A DNA stretch of 64,000 nt from Rhizobium sp. Q54 (GCA_945947575.1 CAMEYM010000004.1:1-64000); one strand, 5' to 3'. Counted from the first letter of the stretch, positions 35,722 to 44,218 are shown. The notes: a model not told the origin generated them from the sequence alone. A program made the numbers and translations.

Positions 35722-36423
35722 ATGAACGGCCGCATCCTGTTCATCACCCACGAGAAGACGGCGTGCGCCGGTCGGGTCGGCGAGGTGCTGCGTGCCCGCG
35801 GCTATGCCACGACCGTCTGCCGCCCGTTTCTCGGCGAACCGCTGCCCGCGGCGCACGATCTCGCCGGGGTCGTGGTGTTCGGCGGCCGCATGAGCGCCAA
35901 CGACGAGCACTTGGATTTCATTCGCGCCGAGCTCGCGTGGATCCCGACGGTGCTGGCGCAAGGCACGCCGTATCTCGGCATTTGCTTGGGCGGACAGCTG
36001 CTGGCGCGGGCGTTGGGCGCACGGGTGGCGCGTCATCCGGGCGGCCTGCACGAGATCGGCTACGTGCCGGTTAGGCCCGTGGTTGCCGGGCACGAGATAC
36101 TTCCGGCTGCGATGCACGTCTACCAGTGGCACGGCGAGGGCTTCGACGTTGCGCCCGGCGCCGAGTTGCTGGCGGCCGGCGACGTCTTTGCCCATCAGGC
36201 ATTCCGCTACGGCCGCGCCGTCGGCGTTCAGTTCCATCCCGAGGTCACGCCGGCGATCGTCGCGCGCTGGACGGAGAGCGATTCCGACTTGTTGCGGCCC
36301 GAGGCGCAGCCGCGCGCGCACCAGGTTGCCGCCGCGCCGACCCACGACCCAGTCGTCGGGCGCTGGCTCGACGGCTTCTTCGATCGCTGGCTGAAATCCG
36401 AGCCGCAGACCGCGGCGGCGTAA
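35722..36423 (+). CDS. class I glutamine amidotransferase (GMP-synthase-like)
   Basis: 233 residues. Nucleophile elbow YLGICLGGQLLA with C88, and the Cys-His-Glu triad completed by VQFHPEVTP (H near 174, E two residues on). The MHVYQWHGEGFD segment is typical of stand-alone GATase-1 proteins of the GuaA-like group, including some gamma-glutamyl-hydrolases and glutamine amidotransferases of unknown acceptor. ATG 35722 marks the family N-terminus. Confidence 0.85.
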   Translation: MNGRILFITHEKTACAGRVGEVLRARGYATTVCRPFLGEPLPAAHDLAGVVVFGGRMSANDEHLDFIRAELAWIPTVLAQGTPYLGICLGGQLLARALGARVARHPGGLHEIGYVPVRPVVAGHEILPAAMHVYQWHGEGFDVAPGAELLAAGDVFAHQAFRYGRAVGVQFHPEVTPAIVARWTESDSDLLRPEAQPRAHQVAAAPTHDPVVGRWLDGFFDRWLKSEPQTAAA

Positions 36424-36430
36424 GTTCGCG

Positions 36431-36843
36431 CTAGAGCGTGCGGACGGCCGTGTGGAACAGCACCTTGGCGACACCGGCCCCGACCGCTTCGTCGGTGATG
36501 GCCTGGAAGCGTTCGAGCAGGTAGTCGAGGTCGGGCGCGCGATCGACGGCCGTGCGCGAGTTGGAGTACTCGGTGACGGCGGCCAGGTAGCCGTCATAAA
36601 GACGCGGCAGACGCGACTGAATGTTGGCGGCGCGCGTCTTCTGCACCACGTCGAGCTGCAACTCGATGGTCAGCTTACCGCGCGTCAGCCCGCGGTCGAA
36701 CACCGAGACGTGGAGCGCCTGCAGCTTGATGAACATCGGCGCGTTGGGATCGACTTTGCCTTTTTCGGCGGCAAACGTCGTGGAGGCGCCCAGCAGCAGG
36801 GGGCGGCGACCAGTAGACCCAATAGGGCGCGACGCGTGTTCAT
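36431..36843 (-). CDS. frameshifted small secreted protein (FliL-like)
   Basis: ATG 36843 begins a good signal peptide (MNTRRALLGLLVAAP), but the run GGGGG on the plus strand near 36800 (five, where six would keep the frame) shifts it out of frame. The remaining 101 residues (from ATG 36736) continue in the other frame: MFIKLQALHVSVFDRG, GKLTIELQLDVVQ, LPRLYDGYLAAV and GVAKVLFHTAV. With one added base, the protein is 137 residues with a signal ending LGASTTFAA. The body resembles FliL-like periplasmic domains (weak). It is either a pseudogene, a homopolymer error or slippage. I list the full span. Confidence 0.55.
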
Positions 36844-36918
36844 CCGCGCAACCCTAGCACCCCGGCCGCGGCGCGGCGAATCCTTGACCCCGATGCGGGC
36901 CGCCCGTATGTGGCGGGC

Positions 36919-37548
36919 ATGACCGCCAACAACAGCGTCCCGAGCCGCATCGCCGAGGACATCATCGCCGCCGGGGCCTTCGTATCCGCCAAGGGCTGGA
37001 CGCCGGCAACCGCCGGCAACCTATCCGCCCGCGTCGACCAGTCCGCCATGGCCATCACTGCCTCGGGCGTCGACAAGGGGTCGCTCCGCTCGCCCGACGT
37101 GCTCCTCTATGACATCACCGCCAAGAAGGTACAGGGCGGCCGCGCCGCGTCCGCAGAGACCGCCCTTCATGTCGAGCGCTACACGGCCGACCCCGGCGTC
37201 GGCGCCGTCGTGCATGTGCACGCCCGTAACTCGACCGTGCTCTCGATGGTGAGCGGGACGTCCCGCGAGATTCGTCTCGACGGGTACGAGCTGCTCAAGG
37301 CGCTCGACGGCATCCGCACCCATGAGACCGGCATCGGCGTGCCGGTGTTTGCCAACACCCAGGACATGGACTTGCTCGCCGTCAACGTGCGCGCGCGCCT
37401 GTCCGACAACGTGCCGCGCTTCGGCTATCTTCTGGCGGGTCATGGACTATATGCGTGGGGACGCACCATGGCCGACGCGTTGCGCCACACCGAGGCGCTG
37501 GAATTCCTCTTGGGGTGCGAGCTGGAGAGACGGAAGGTCAGCCGATGA
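36919..37548 (+). CDS. mtnB: methylthioribulose-1-phosphate dehydratase
   Basis: 209 residues of the class II aldolase family. It has the N-terminal GWTPATAGNLSARVD phosphate loop, zinc histidines in VVHVHARNS and in LAGHGLYAWG, and the ETALH segment with the catalytic acid. Next to mtnD and mtnC it is clearly MtnB, which dehydrates 5-methylthioribulose-1-phosphate in the methionine salvage pathway. ATG 36919 is chosen (GTG 36910 possible). Its stop overlaps the mtnD start (ATGA). Confidence 0.93.
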   Translation: MTANNSVPSRIAEDIIAAGAFVSAKGWTPATAGNLSARVDQSAMAITASGVDKGSLRSPDVLLYDITAKKVQGGRAASAETALHVERYTADPGVGAVVHVHARNSTVLSMVSGTSREIRLDGYELLKALDGIRTHETGIGVPVFANTQDMDLLAVNVRARLSDNVPRFGYLLAGHGLYAWGRTMADALRHTEALEFLLGCELERRKVSR

Positions 37549-38105
37549 GCGAACTCAGAATCTTTCGTGACGACAAGCCTGCCGCCGCCGAGCGCGTCAT
37601 CACCGACGGCGCCGGCATCGCCAAGGCGCTGGAGAAGGAAGGCATCCTGTTCGAGCGCTGGAAGGCGGATGTTGAGCTCGCGCCCGCGGACGGCCAGGAC
37701 AAGGTGCTCGCCGCCTACGCCAAGCCGATCGATCAGCTGAAGCGCGCCAAGGGCTACGTCACCGCGGACGTGGTCCGCATGGTGCCGGACGCGGCCAACC
37801 GCGTCGAGGCGCGCAAGAAGTTCTTGAACGAGCATCAGCACGCGGAAGACGAGGTGCGCTTCTTCGTCGAAGGGATCGGCTCGTTCTACCTCCACCTCGG
37901 CCCGCGCGTGTACCAGGTGATCTGCGAGCGCAACGACCTGATCTCGGTGCCCGACAACACCAAGCACTGGTTCGACATGGGGCCGGCGCCGCGCTTCACC
38001 GCCATCCGCCTGTTCACCAATCCGGACGGCTGGGTCGCGAAGTTCACCGGCGCGCCCATTGCGGAGACGTTCCCGCCGTTCGGCGAGCAAGTGCGCAGTG
38101 TCTAA
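37545..38105 (+). CDS. mtnD: acireductone dioxygenase
   Basis: 186 residues, a cupin. The metal-binding motif is HQHAEDEVRFFVEG with H97, H99 and E103; the fourth ligand is the histidine in NTKHWFDMG. It cleaves acireductone to ketomethylthiobutyrate and formate (Fe2+ form). ATG overlaps mtnB's stop, and mtnC's start GTG overlaps this gene's end by 8 bases. Confidence 0.94.
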   Translation: MSELRIFRDDKPAAAERVITDGAGIAKALEKEGILFERWKADVELAPADGQDKVLAAYAKPIDQLKRAKGYVTADVVRMVPDAANRVEARKKFLNEHQHAEDEVRFFVEGIGSFYLHLGPRVYQVICERNDLISVPDNTKHWFDMGPAPRFTAIRLFTNPDGWVAKFTGAPIAETFPPFGEQVRSV

Positions 38106-38832
38106 GCTCGCACCGGTCGCGCCTGCGGCGCGCCAACCAGGACCCTTGGCGTCCGGAGACGTCGCGCTGCTGGACGTCGAGGGCACGACGACGCCCATCG
38201 CGTTCGTCAAAGAGACGCTATTCCCCTACGCGCGTCAGCGCATCGCCGACTTCGTCATGCGCCACGCGAGCGAGCCGCGGGTCGCAGAGCAGATCGCGGC
38301 GGTGGCGAAGGAGCTCGGCGCCGCGCGGCCCGATCCCGCCGCTGCGGTCCACGCCCTCCTGCAGTGGACCGACGAGGACCGCAAGGTGACGCCGCTCAAG
38401 CAGCTGCAGGGCATGATCTGGCGCGAGGGTTACGAGTCCGGAGCGCTCAAGGGACCGGTGTTCGACGACGCCGAGGCGGCGCTGCGCGCCTGGAAGAAGC
38501 GCGGCGTGCGCGTCTTCATCTACTCGTCCGGCTCGGTGGAGGCGCAGAGGCTTCTGTTCCGCTACTCGGATCGCGGCGATCTGCTGGCCCTGATCGAGGG
38601 GCATTTCGACACCACGATCGGCGGCAAGCTCGAGGGGAAGTCCTACGCAACGATCGCCGGGCGCATCGGCATCGCGCCGGGCCGGGTGACGTTCCTGTCG
38701 GATCATGTCGGCGAGGTGCGCGCCGCCGATGCGGCCGGCATGCAAGCCGTCCGCGTGCTACGCCCTGGCGAAGTCCCGCCGGTGAACGATCCGTGGACCG
38801 GAGCCACGGTCGCAACCTTCACCGGCCTTTGA
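38098..38832 (+). CDS. mtnC: enolase-phosphatase E1
   Basis: 244 residues of the HAD superfamily. Motif I DVEGTTTP with nucleophile D26, VFIYSSGS (motif II serine) and the C-terminal FLSDHVGEVRAADAAGMQAV. It turns 2,3-diketo-5-methylthiopentyl-1-phosphate into acireductone, the substrate of MtnD. GTG 38098 is chosen because mtnD overlap shows coupling and residues after it fit the family. mtnA and mtnK are not in the window. Confidence 0.93.
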   Translation: MSKLAPVAPAARQPGPLASGDVALLDVEGTTTPIAFVKETLFPYARQRIADFVMRHASEPRVAEQIAAVAKELGAARPDPAAAVHALLQWTDEDRKVTPLKQLQGMIWREGYESGALKGPVFDDAEAALRAWKKRGVRVFIYSSGSVEAQRLLFRYSDRGDLLALIEGHFDTTIGGKLEGKSYATIAGRIGIAPGRVTFLSDHVGEVRAADAAGMQAVRVLRPGEVPPVNDPWTGATVATFTGL

Positions 38833-38887
38833 ATCGCCCAGTCGAGGTTTTGCGTCGCTGCGCGGCGCTCCCTACAATACCTGTCTC

Positions 38888-39427
38888 ATGGAACGGATCT
38901 GCCTTGTCATGTGGAGTTGGTGCACCACGGCACTGATGCTGTGTTTGGGTGCGACGAGCGCGTCGGCGCAAGGTGCCGCGCCTGCGCCCGACGCCGACGC
39001 GAAGAACGTCGTCGGCAACGCGCAGATCATCGACACGGACATCCTCTACGTGAACGGACAGCGCTTTCACCTTTTCGGCATCGACGCGCTCGAACAGGAC
39101 CAAAGCTGCTTCCTGAACGGCCGGCCGTGGTCGTGCGGCGCCGTCGCTTACCGTGAGATGGAAAAGATCCTGTTCGAAGAGGGCGGGCCGGTCGCCTGCA
39201 CGCCGCGCGAGGACCCGGACCCGCGCCGGCGCGGGACGTCCTGGGGCACGTGCATCATCAACGGCAAGGACATCGCCGATTTGATGGTGCGGCGCGGCAT
39301 GGCGCTGGCGGTACGTGAGCAGACGATGGATTACGTGGCCGCCGAAAAGGTCGCCGACGTCGCCGGAGTGGGTGCCTGGCAGGGCCCGTTCATCTTGCCG
39401 TGGGAGTACCGGCAACGCTTGCGCTGA
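38888..39427 (+). CDS. secreted staphylococcal-nuclease-like protein
   Basis: 179 residues: signal peptide (TTALMLCLGATSASAQ), then an SNase/TNase fold: VVGNAQIIDTDILYVNGQRFHLFGIDALE, VACTPRE, GTCIINGKDIADLMVRRGMALA. The usual RLxGIDAPE is changed to HLFGIDALE, so the first catalytic arginine is absent, and the catalytic loop has an unusual proline/arginine insertion. It may be non-catalytic, or act as a binding protein. Four cysteines suggest disulphides. Located just before the MotA-like cassette. Confidence 0.78.
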   Translation: MERICLVMWSWCTTALMLCLGATSASAQGAAPAPDADAKNVVGNAQIIDTDILYVNGQRFHLFGIDALEQDQSCFLNGRPWSCGAVAYREMEKILFEEGGPVACTPREDPDPRRRGTSWGTCIINGKDIADLMVRRGMALAVREQTMDYVAAEKVADVAGVGAWQGPFILPWEYRQRLR

Positions 39428-39577
39428 GAACACGGAAATCCGCGGATTACAAGGGTTCCAGCGCGGTAAGGGCCGCTTGATTCAGCTAGAGCTTCCACAC
39501 TATGGTGTCCGTTAGTTTTGGGCGGGGTACGGGCGCGGGCCTTCGTCACCGCGCAGCACTTGGGTGGGCAAAATTCC

Positions 39578-40372
39578 ATGAGCACTTCTGAACTTACGGG
39601 CGGTACGGGGCCGCGAGTAATCGTCACGCCCTTCGAACTGCGGGACTACATGCTGCTGCTGCGTTGGCTGATCGTCGCGTCGCTCATCGTCGTGGCGCTG
39701 TTCGCGATCTTCCAGGTCGGCCTCTTCCACGACATGGTCGCCGCCGACCGCACGTACTTGTCCACCTTGGTGACGCTGGTCTTCATCGGCGCCACGATCC
39801 ACTGCGGCTTCTCGACGGTCGCCGTGTCGCGGGAGCTGAACGTCGCCCGCCGCGTGGCGCGCACGATCCGCAAGAACCCCACCAGCTTCCGCATCAACGA
39901 GAACGGCGACGTCACCGTCGGCGACGGCGGCGTGTTGCCGGCCTGCGTGCTGACCGACCACGTCCGCAACGTCATCGTGAAGGCGCGTAACCCGAGCGGC
40001 GAGCCGCTCGACCACTCGATGCTGATGCACGCGCTCGCCGACACGCTGCGCGCGCGCTTGCAGGTCGGCGTGTTCATCGTCGACGCGCTGCCCAAGATCG
40101 GCCTGGTTGGCACCGTCATCGGCTTCATGCTGATGCTCGGGCCCATCCGCGGCATCGACAGCTTCGACCCGCTGACCCTCCGCGCCGCGATGTCCGACAT
40201 GTCGGTCGGTATGGCCACGGCGTTGTCGGTGACGCTCACCGCGCTGATCGGCTCGATCGTGCTGAAGCTGCAGTACTACTTCCTCGAGATCGGCACGATC
40301 GAACTGCACTCCCTCATCGCCGAGACCACCGACATGTACGTGGTGCCGGCGCTGCAGAGCGAAGCCGCGTAG
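39578..40372 (+). CDS. MotA/TolQ/ExbB-like proton-channel protein
   Basis: 264 residues. Hydrophobic helices lie near residues 13-35 and 45-65, then a cytoplasmic domain of about 80 residues, then the paired pore helices. These have the family motif KIGLVGTVIGFMLML and VGMATALSVTLTALIGSIVLKLQYY. The arrangement is that of 5:2 proton-driven stator units (MotA, TolQ, ExbB, ZorA). The next gene encodes the MotB/ExbD-like partner with its pore aspartate, so the pair is likely an inner-membrane PMF-driven motor. ATG 39578 chosen; upstream frame is not signal-like. Confidence 0.85.
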   Translation: MSTSELTGGTGPRVIVTPFELRDYMLLLRWLIVASLIVVALFAIFQVGLFHDMVAADRTYLSTLVTLVFIGATIHCGFSTVAVSRELNVARRVARTIRKNPTSFRINENGDVTVGDGGVLPACVLTDHVRNVIVKARNPSGEPLDHSMLMHALADTLRARLQVGVFIVDALPKIGLVGTVIGFMLMLGPIRGIDSFDPLTLRAAMSDMSVGMATALSVTLTALIGSIVLKLQYYFLEIGTIELHSLIAETTDMYVVPALQSEAA

Positions 40373-40405
40373 CAACGACCATCGTCTAGGCACGCGGGGC
40401 GCGTC

Positions 40406-41023
40406 ATGAAGTCATCCGACGGCTTCTTCTACGAGGGTGAAGTCTTCTATCCGTTCCAGGACATGCTCTTTAATGCCCTGTTGAGCTTCACCTTCATGTT
40501 CCTGATCGCCTTCATGTTGATCAACCCGACCGCACAGTCGGGCAAGATCGACCCGAAGGCGGAGGTGCTCATCACCATGAAGTGGCCGGACAACCACGCC
40601 GACGACGTCGACCTCTACGTCGAGGATCCGAACGGCGGCGTCGTCTGGTACCACGTCAAGGAAGCGGGGTTGATGCACCTGGATCGCGACGATCGCGGCA
40701 ACTACCGCGACACCATCGCGCTCGGGAACAACAAGATTCAGAACCCGCTAAACCAGGAGACGGTGACGATCCGCGGCATCGTGCCGGGCGAGTACGTCAT
40801 CAATGTCCACCACTTTCTCGCCAACGGCACCGAGGACGTGCCGGTCGAGCTGAAGGTGGAAAAGCTGAATCCAGAGGTGTCGCTCGTGTTCTATACGACG
40901 CTGCACCTCGACCATAAGGGTCAGGAGCTCACCGCCGTCCGCTTCACGATGGACGAAAAGGGAGCCATCTCCGACGTCAACCGTCGGCCCAAGACCCTTG
41001 TGCGCTCCAGGAAGGGAGCCTGA
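40406..41023 (+). CDS. MotB/ExbD-like protein with periplasmic beta-sandwich domain
   Basis: 205 residues. A short cytoplasmic N-terminus is followed by one transmembrane helix with D19 at its start (FQDMLFNALLSFTFMFLIAF), placed like the proton-carrying aspartate of MotB. The rest is a beta-rich periplasmic domain (DDVDLYVEDPNGGVVWY, GLMHLDRDDRGNYRDT, TIRGIVPGEYVINVHHF) that resembles YfaP/DUF2135 or pre-peptidase C-terminal domains, not the peptidoglycan-binding OmpA domain. So it likely uses stator motion to act on something else. A paralogue with the same N-terminus is at 61986. Confidence 0.82.
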   Translation: MKSSDGFFYEGEVFYPFQDMLFNALLSFTFMFLIAFMLINPTAQSGKIDPKAEVLITMKWPDNHADDVDLYVEDPNGGVVWYHVKEAGLMHLDRDDRGNYRDTIALGNNKIQNPLNQETVTIRGIVPGEYVINVHHFLANGTEDVPVELKVEKLNPEVSLVFYTTLHLDHKGQELTAVRFTMDEKGAISDVNRRPKTLVRSRKGA

Positions 41024-41028
41024 GCGCC

Positions 41029-41628
41029 ATGACCCTCGGTTTCGTCGGAGTTCTCGCGGCCTACGTCATCATGGCCGTTCTGCTGCTCAGCCTGAACATC
41101 GCGCCGCGCTGGGCGTGGTGGGTCAAGGCGACGGCGATCATCGTCACCTCCGCCTTCTTCGTCATCTCGTACTACTCGATGATCGACCTGATGGGCTGGC
41201 CTGTGAAGGATCGCTTGCCCGCGAAGTTCCAGCTGTTGTGGGCCAAGGTCAACGAGCCCGACAAGCTGATGAACCAGCCGGGCGCCGTCTACATGTGGGT
41301 CGAAGCGCTCGACAAGAATAACGTGCCGAACGGCGTGCCGCGCGCATATCGCCTGCCGTACACGCAGCCGCTCGAAACCGGCATCCAGAACGCCCTCGAC
41401 ATGATCACTAACGGCCAAGAGGTCGGTGGCACTGCCGAGATGTATGACCAGGAAGAGCAGGATCGCGGCACCGACGACCAGCAGCTGGCGCAGCTGCAGC
41501 AGATGGATCGCACCGACACCGGCTACACCGATCCGACCGAGCTGCGCGTCGAGGACCAGGTCCTGAGACTCGGCGCTCTGCAGAACGTCACGCTGCCCGA
41601 CAAGGATTTCACTGCGGGCGCCAACTAG
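41029..41628 (+). CDS. membrane protein of the MotA/MotB-like cassette
   Basis: 199 residues. Two helices at 2-24 and 28-52, then a soluble domain with the strand VYMWVEALDKNNVPNGVPRAYRLPYTQPLETGIQNALD, a Q/D/E-rich linker (EEQDRGTDDQQLAQLQQMD), and a final short segment. No family recognised. A GGGAGC site precedes ATG 41029 and only 5 bases separate it from the upstream stop, so it belongs to the cassette, perhaps as an effector or anchor. Confidence 0.7.
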   Translation: MTLGFVGVLAAYVIMAVLLLSLNIAPRWAWWVKATAIIVTSAFFVISYYSMIDLMGWPVKDRLPAKFQLLWAKVNEPDKLMNQPGAVYMWVEALDKNNVPNGVPRAYRLPYTQPLETGIQNALDMITNGQEVGGTAEMYDQEEQDRGTDDQQLAQLQQMDRTDTGYTDPTELRVEDQVLRLGALQNVTLPDKDFTAGAN

Positions 41629-41656
41629 GCATCGACGCGACATTCTTCGCAAACCA

Positions 41657-41695
41657 GAAGGCCGCCCCGCCGACAGGGGTGGCCTTCTTCGTTTT
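41657..41695 (+). terminator. rho-independent terminator of the MotA/MotB-like cassette
   Basis: GAAGGCC (41657-41663) pairs with GGCCTTC (41681-41687), extended by CCCC/GGGG inside, followed by TTCGTTTTC. It ends the three-gene unit. Confidence 0.75.
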
Positions 41696-41711
41696 CAGGG
41701 CGCGGCCTTCT

Positions 41712-42131
41712 TCATTTCAGACCCTGAATCGCGCGCATGTAGCCAGCCGGGTCGGCGTTGCGCATGTACTCGAGCACCAGCTCGCGCTGCTCTTCGTTCG
41801 GCACCTGAAAGTCCATCTTGGTCCCGGGTACGAGGGCGCCCGGATTGCGCAGCCACTTCTCCATGGTTGTCTCGGTCCACACGATGCCGGATGCGCGCAG
41901 TTCGGGCGTGTAGTCCCATCCCGGTGCGGTGGCGGCTGTGCGGCCGTAGACGCCCCACAGGTTCGGCGCCTTGCGTCCCGGCCCCGCGCCCTCCGCAAAG
42001 TTGTGGCAGTCGCGGCATTCGCCGAACAGGACTTCGCCCGGATCCATGCCGAAGTACTGCGCCTCGGGCGCCGTCGCGTGCACGAACGACGCGGTCGCGG
42101 CAGCAATGAGGGCGATAGCCAGCCGTGGCAT
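41712..42131 (-). CDS. secreted class I c-type cytochrome, copy 1
   Basis: 139 residues with a signal peptide (LAIALIAAATASFVHA). The heme motif is CRDCH, and the likely Met ligand is in GALVPGTKMDF. The layout (KAPNLWGVYGR, then W-x6-T-x3-W-L-R-NP) matches the cytochrome at 48574, so they are paralogues. It probably carries electrons in the periplasm for the nearby redox proteins. The gene is divergent from the NosR-like gene (35 bases between starts), so both may share a control region. Confidence 0.87.
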   Translation of the reverse strand: MPRLAIALIAAATASFVHATAPEAQYFGMDPGEVLFGECRDCHNFAEGAGPGRKAPNLWGVYGRTAATAPGWDYTPELRASGIVWTETTMEKWLRNPGALVPGTKMDFQVPNEEQRELVLEYMRNADPAGYMRAIQGLK

Positions 42132-42166
42132 GGCGGCTACGCTACTCTGCAGCCCTGACAGACGCC

Positions 42167-44218
42167 ATGTTTCGCGCACTCGTCCTCTTGCTTGTAGTGC
42201 TAACTCCCGTCGCTCCCCACGCGGCGGAGTTGACGGGTCTGCGCGCACGCCTTTCGCCGGAGCTGATCCAGCAAGTCTTTCCCGGCGCGGAGGAGGTCGG
42301 TGACGCCGAAGGGATGCCGCCCGCCCTGCCGGTCCGCATCGGCGGCGCGGTCGCGGGCTACATCTTCTCGACGCGCGATACCGTCAACGCCACCGGTTAC
42401 TCCGGAACGGCCTTCGATCTCATTGGCGGTATCGCGCTGGATGGGCGCATCACCGGCGCGGCGCTGCTCGCCGAGAGCGAGTCGATCCTGGGCCGCGGAG
42501 TCAGCCGCGGCGTGATGGATACGTTCATCGCCGGGTTCGCGGCGGCGACTCTCAACGACTGGCGCGCCGTGCGTCCCGACCAGGTCAAGGGCGCCACCAC
42601 CAGCGCGCGCATGATGAAGAGCGGCATGCAGTCTGCGGCGCGGGTCGTCTCCACCGGCCGCCTGCCGCAAGGCGAGGTGCTCGTGCCGACGCTCGACCGT
42701 GCGCGTGTCGCACCCGCAACGACCGAGGCGATGCGCCGCAGTGGCGCTCTCGTGTCGCTGCGTGCGTCGTACGCCGATGTTGCGCGCGCGTTCACCGCGG
42801 CCGGCGGCGCGCCGATGCACCAACCTCGCGACCCGGCGGCGCCGTTCCTCGACGTCTCGGTTGCCTTGCTCACGCCGCCCGCCATCGGCGCCAACATCGT
42901 CGGGCTGCAGCGCTTCAACGAGGCGATGGATCGCCAAGGCGAGGGCGGCCTCACGGTTTGGATCGCCAGCGTCGGACAATATCCCTACGCCAGCACCGAG
43001 CGTGCGCGACTGCCGACCGGCTTCTTCGAGGAAGTCGTATCGATCGTCCAAGGCAGCATGACGGTGCGCATCGTGCCATCGATGCTGCGCGCCTTGCGCG
43101 CCGTCGGCGGAGGAGCGGAACTCGACGAGCTCGACGCTGCCCTCGTGTTCCTGCCGCCGTCCGCGGGCATCGATCCCTTGGCGCCGTGGCAGCTGGTGGT
43201 AAGCGTCGCCGGCCGCGCGGCGAGCGGTGCCGCATCGGCGGTGCCGTTCACCGTTCCCTACGTTCTCCCCACGGAACACATTCTCCAGCCGCCGCCCGAG
43301 CCGCTGCCCGCCTGGATCGAAGCGTGGCAGCACAAGCGCGTCGACATCGTCGTGCTTCTGGCGCTGCTCGCCACTGTCTCGGCGGTGTTCGTCTTCCAGG
43401 ACGCGCTGGTGCGCCGGCCGGTGGTCTATAGCGGGACGCGAGTTGCAGTCCTTGCCGCGACACTCGTCTGGCTGGGGTGGTGGGCCGGCGGGCAGCTGTC
43501 CATCGTCAACGTTCTCGCCTTCCTGCAGGCGCCGTTCACCGGCACGCCACTCTCGACCTTCCTGCTCGATCCGATCGTGTTGATGCTGTCCGCGTACGTT
43601 GCCCTCACGCTGCTGCTGGTCGGGCGCGGCGTCTACTGCGGCTGGCTGTGTCCGTTCGGTGCGTTGCAGGAGTTGTCCAATCGCGTCGCCACCCTGTTGC
43701 GCGTGCCACAGCTGGGTGTCCCGCGCGCGGTGCAGGAGCGCCTGTGGACGGTGAAGTACATCGTCGCCATCGTCACCATCGTGCTCGTTTTCGTCGCGCC
43801 GGCGCTGTCGCAGAGCGCCGCCGAGGTCGAACCGTTCAAGACCGCCATCAGCGTCAAGTTCGCCCGCGAGGCGCCCTACGTGCTCTACGCCGCCGCCCTG
43901 CTGCTGGTCGGCCTGTTCGTTGAACGCTTCTATTGCCGCTTCTTGTGTCCGCTCGGCGCGTTCCTGGCCGTGATGGGACGGCTGCGCATGGTGCGCTGGC
44001 TGCAACGGCGGCCGCAGTGCGGGTCGGAGTGCCGGATCTGTGAGACGCAGTGCCCCGTGGGCGCCATCGCGCCGACGGGGGCCATCGACATGAACGAGTG
44101 CCTGCAGTGCCTCGATTGCCAGGTCGCTTACCACGACGAGAAGGTCTGTCCGCCCCTGATCGCGCGCGCCAAGCGCCGCGCCGTCCGTGCCGGCGTAATC
44201 AACGCAGAAGTCGCGTGA
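42167..44218 (+). CDS. NosR/NirI-like flavin and iron-sulfur membrane protein
   Basis: 683 residues. Signal peptide, then a periplasmic FMN-binding domain. Its flavinylation-type site is DQVKGATTSA with the acceptor Thr at 144 (the usual S/T before GAT is K here). Then a long periplasmic region, five or six helices, and two YCxWLCP-type motifs (GVYCGWLCPFGALQ, FYCRFLCPLGAFL). At the C-terminus are two 4Fe-4S cores (CGSECRICETQCPVGAI and CLQCLDC). It would move electrons across the membrane. There is no NosZ or NirS here, so the role differs from denitrification; FMN would be attached by ApbE (60925). Confidence 0.88.
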   Translation: MFRALVLLLVVLTPVAPHAAELTGLRARLSPELIQQVFPGAEEVGDAEGMPPALPVRIGGAVAGYIFSTRDTVNATGYSGTAFDLIGGIALDGRITGAALLAESESILGRGVSRGVMDTFIAGFAAATLNDWRAVRPDQVKGATTSARMMKSGMQSAARVVSTGRLPQGEVLVPTLDRARVAPATTEAMRRSGALVSLRASYADVARAFTAAGGAPMHQPRDPAAPFLDVSVALLTPPAIGANIVGLQRFNEAMDRQGEGGLTVWIASVGQYPYASTERARLPTGFFEEVVSIVQGSMTVRIVPSMLRALRAVGGGAELDELDAALVFLPPSAGIDPLAPWQLVVSVAGRAASGAASAVPFTVPYVLPTEHILQPPPEPLPAWIEAWQHKRVDIVVLLALLATVSAVFVFQDALVRRPVVYSGTRVAVLAATLVWLGWWAGGQLSIVNVLAFLQAPFTGTPLSTFLLDPIVLMLSAYVALTLLLVGRGVYCGWLCPFGALQELSNRVATLLRVPQLGVPRAVQERLWTVKYIVAIVTIVLVFVAPALSQSAAEVEPFKTAISVKFAREAPYVLYAAALLLVGLFVERFYCRFLCPLGAFLAVMGRLRMVRWLQRRPQCGSECRICETQCPVGAIAPTGAIDMNECLQCLDCQVAYHDEKVCPPLIARAKRRAVRAGVINAEVA

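Noticed and set aside
39578-41628. A Zorya-type anti-phage system (ZorA/ZorB with effector).
   Set aside because: The partner lacks the OmpA-type domain of ZorB and no ZorC/ZorD/ZorE helicase or nuclease follows; only the stator principle is shared.
42118-42150. A sigma-54 candidate TGGCATGGCGGCTACGC between the cytochrome and NosR-like genes.
   Set aside because: The GG-GC spacing is 12, and the first part is inside the cytochrome start.
42167-44218. Calling the NosR-like gene nosR.
   Set aside because: There is no nosZ/nosDFY nearby and the flavinylation motif is altered, so a family-level name is safer.
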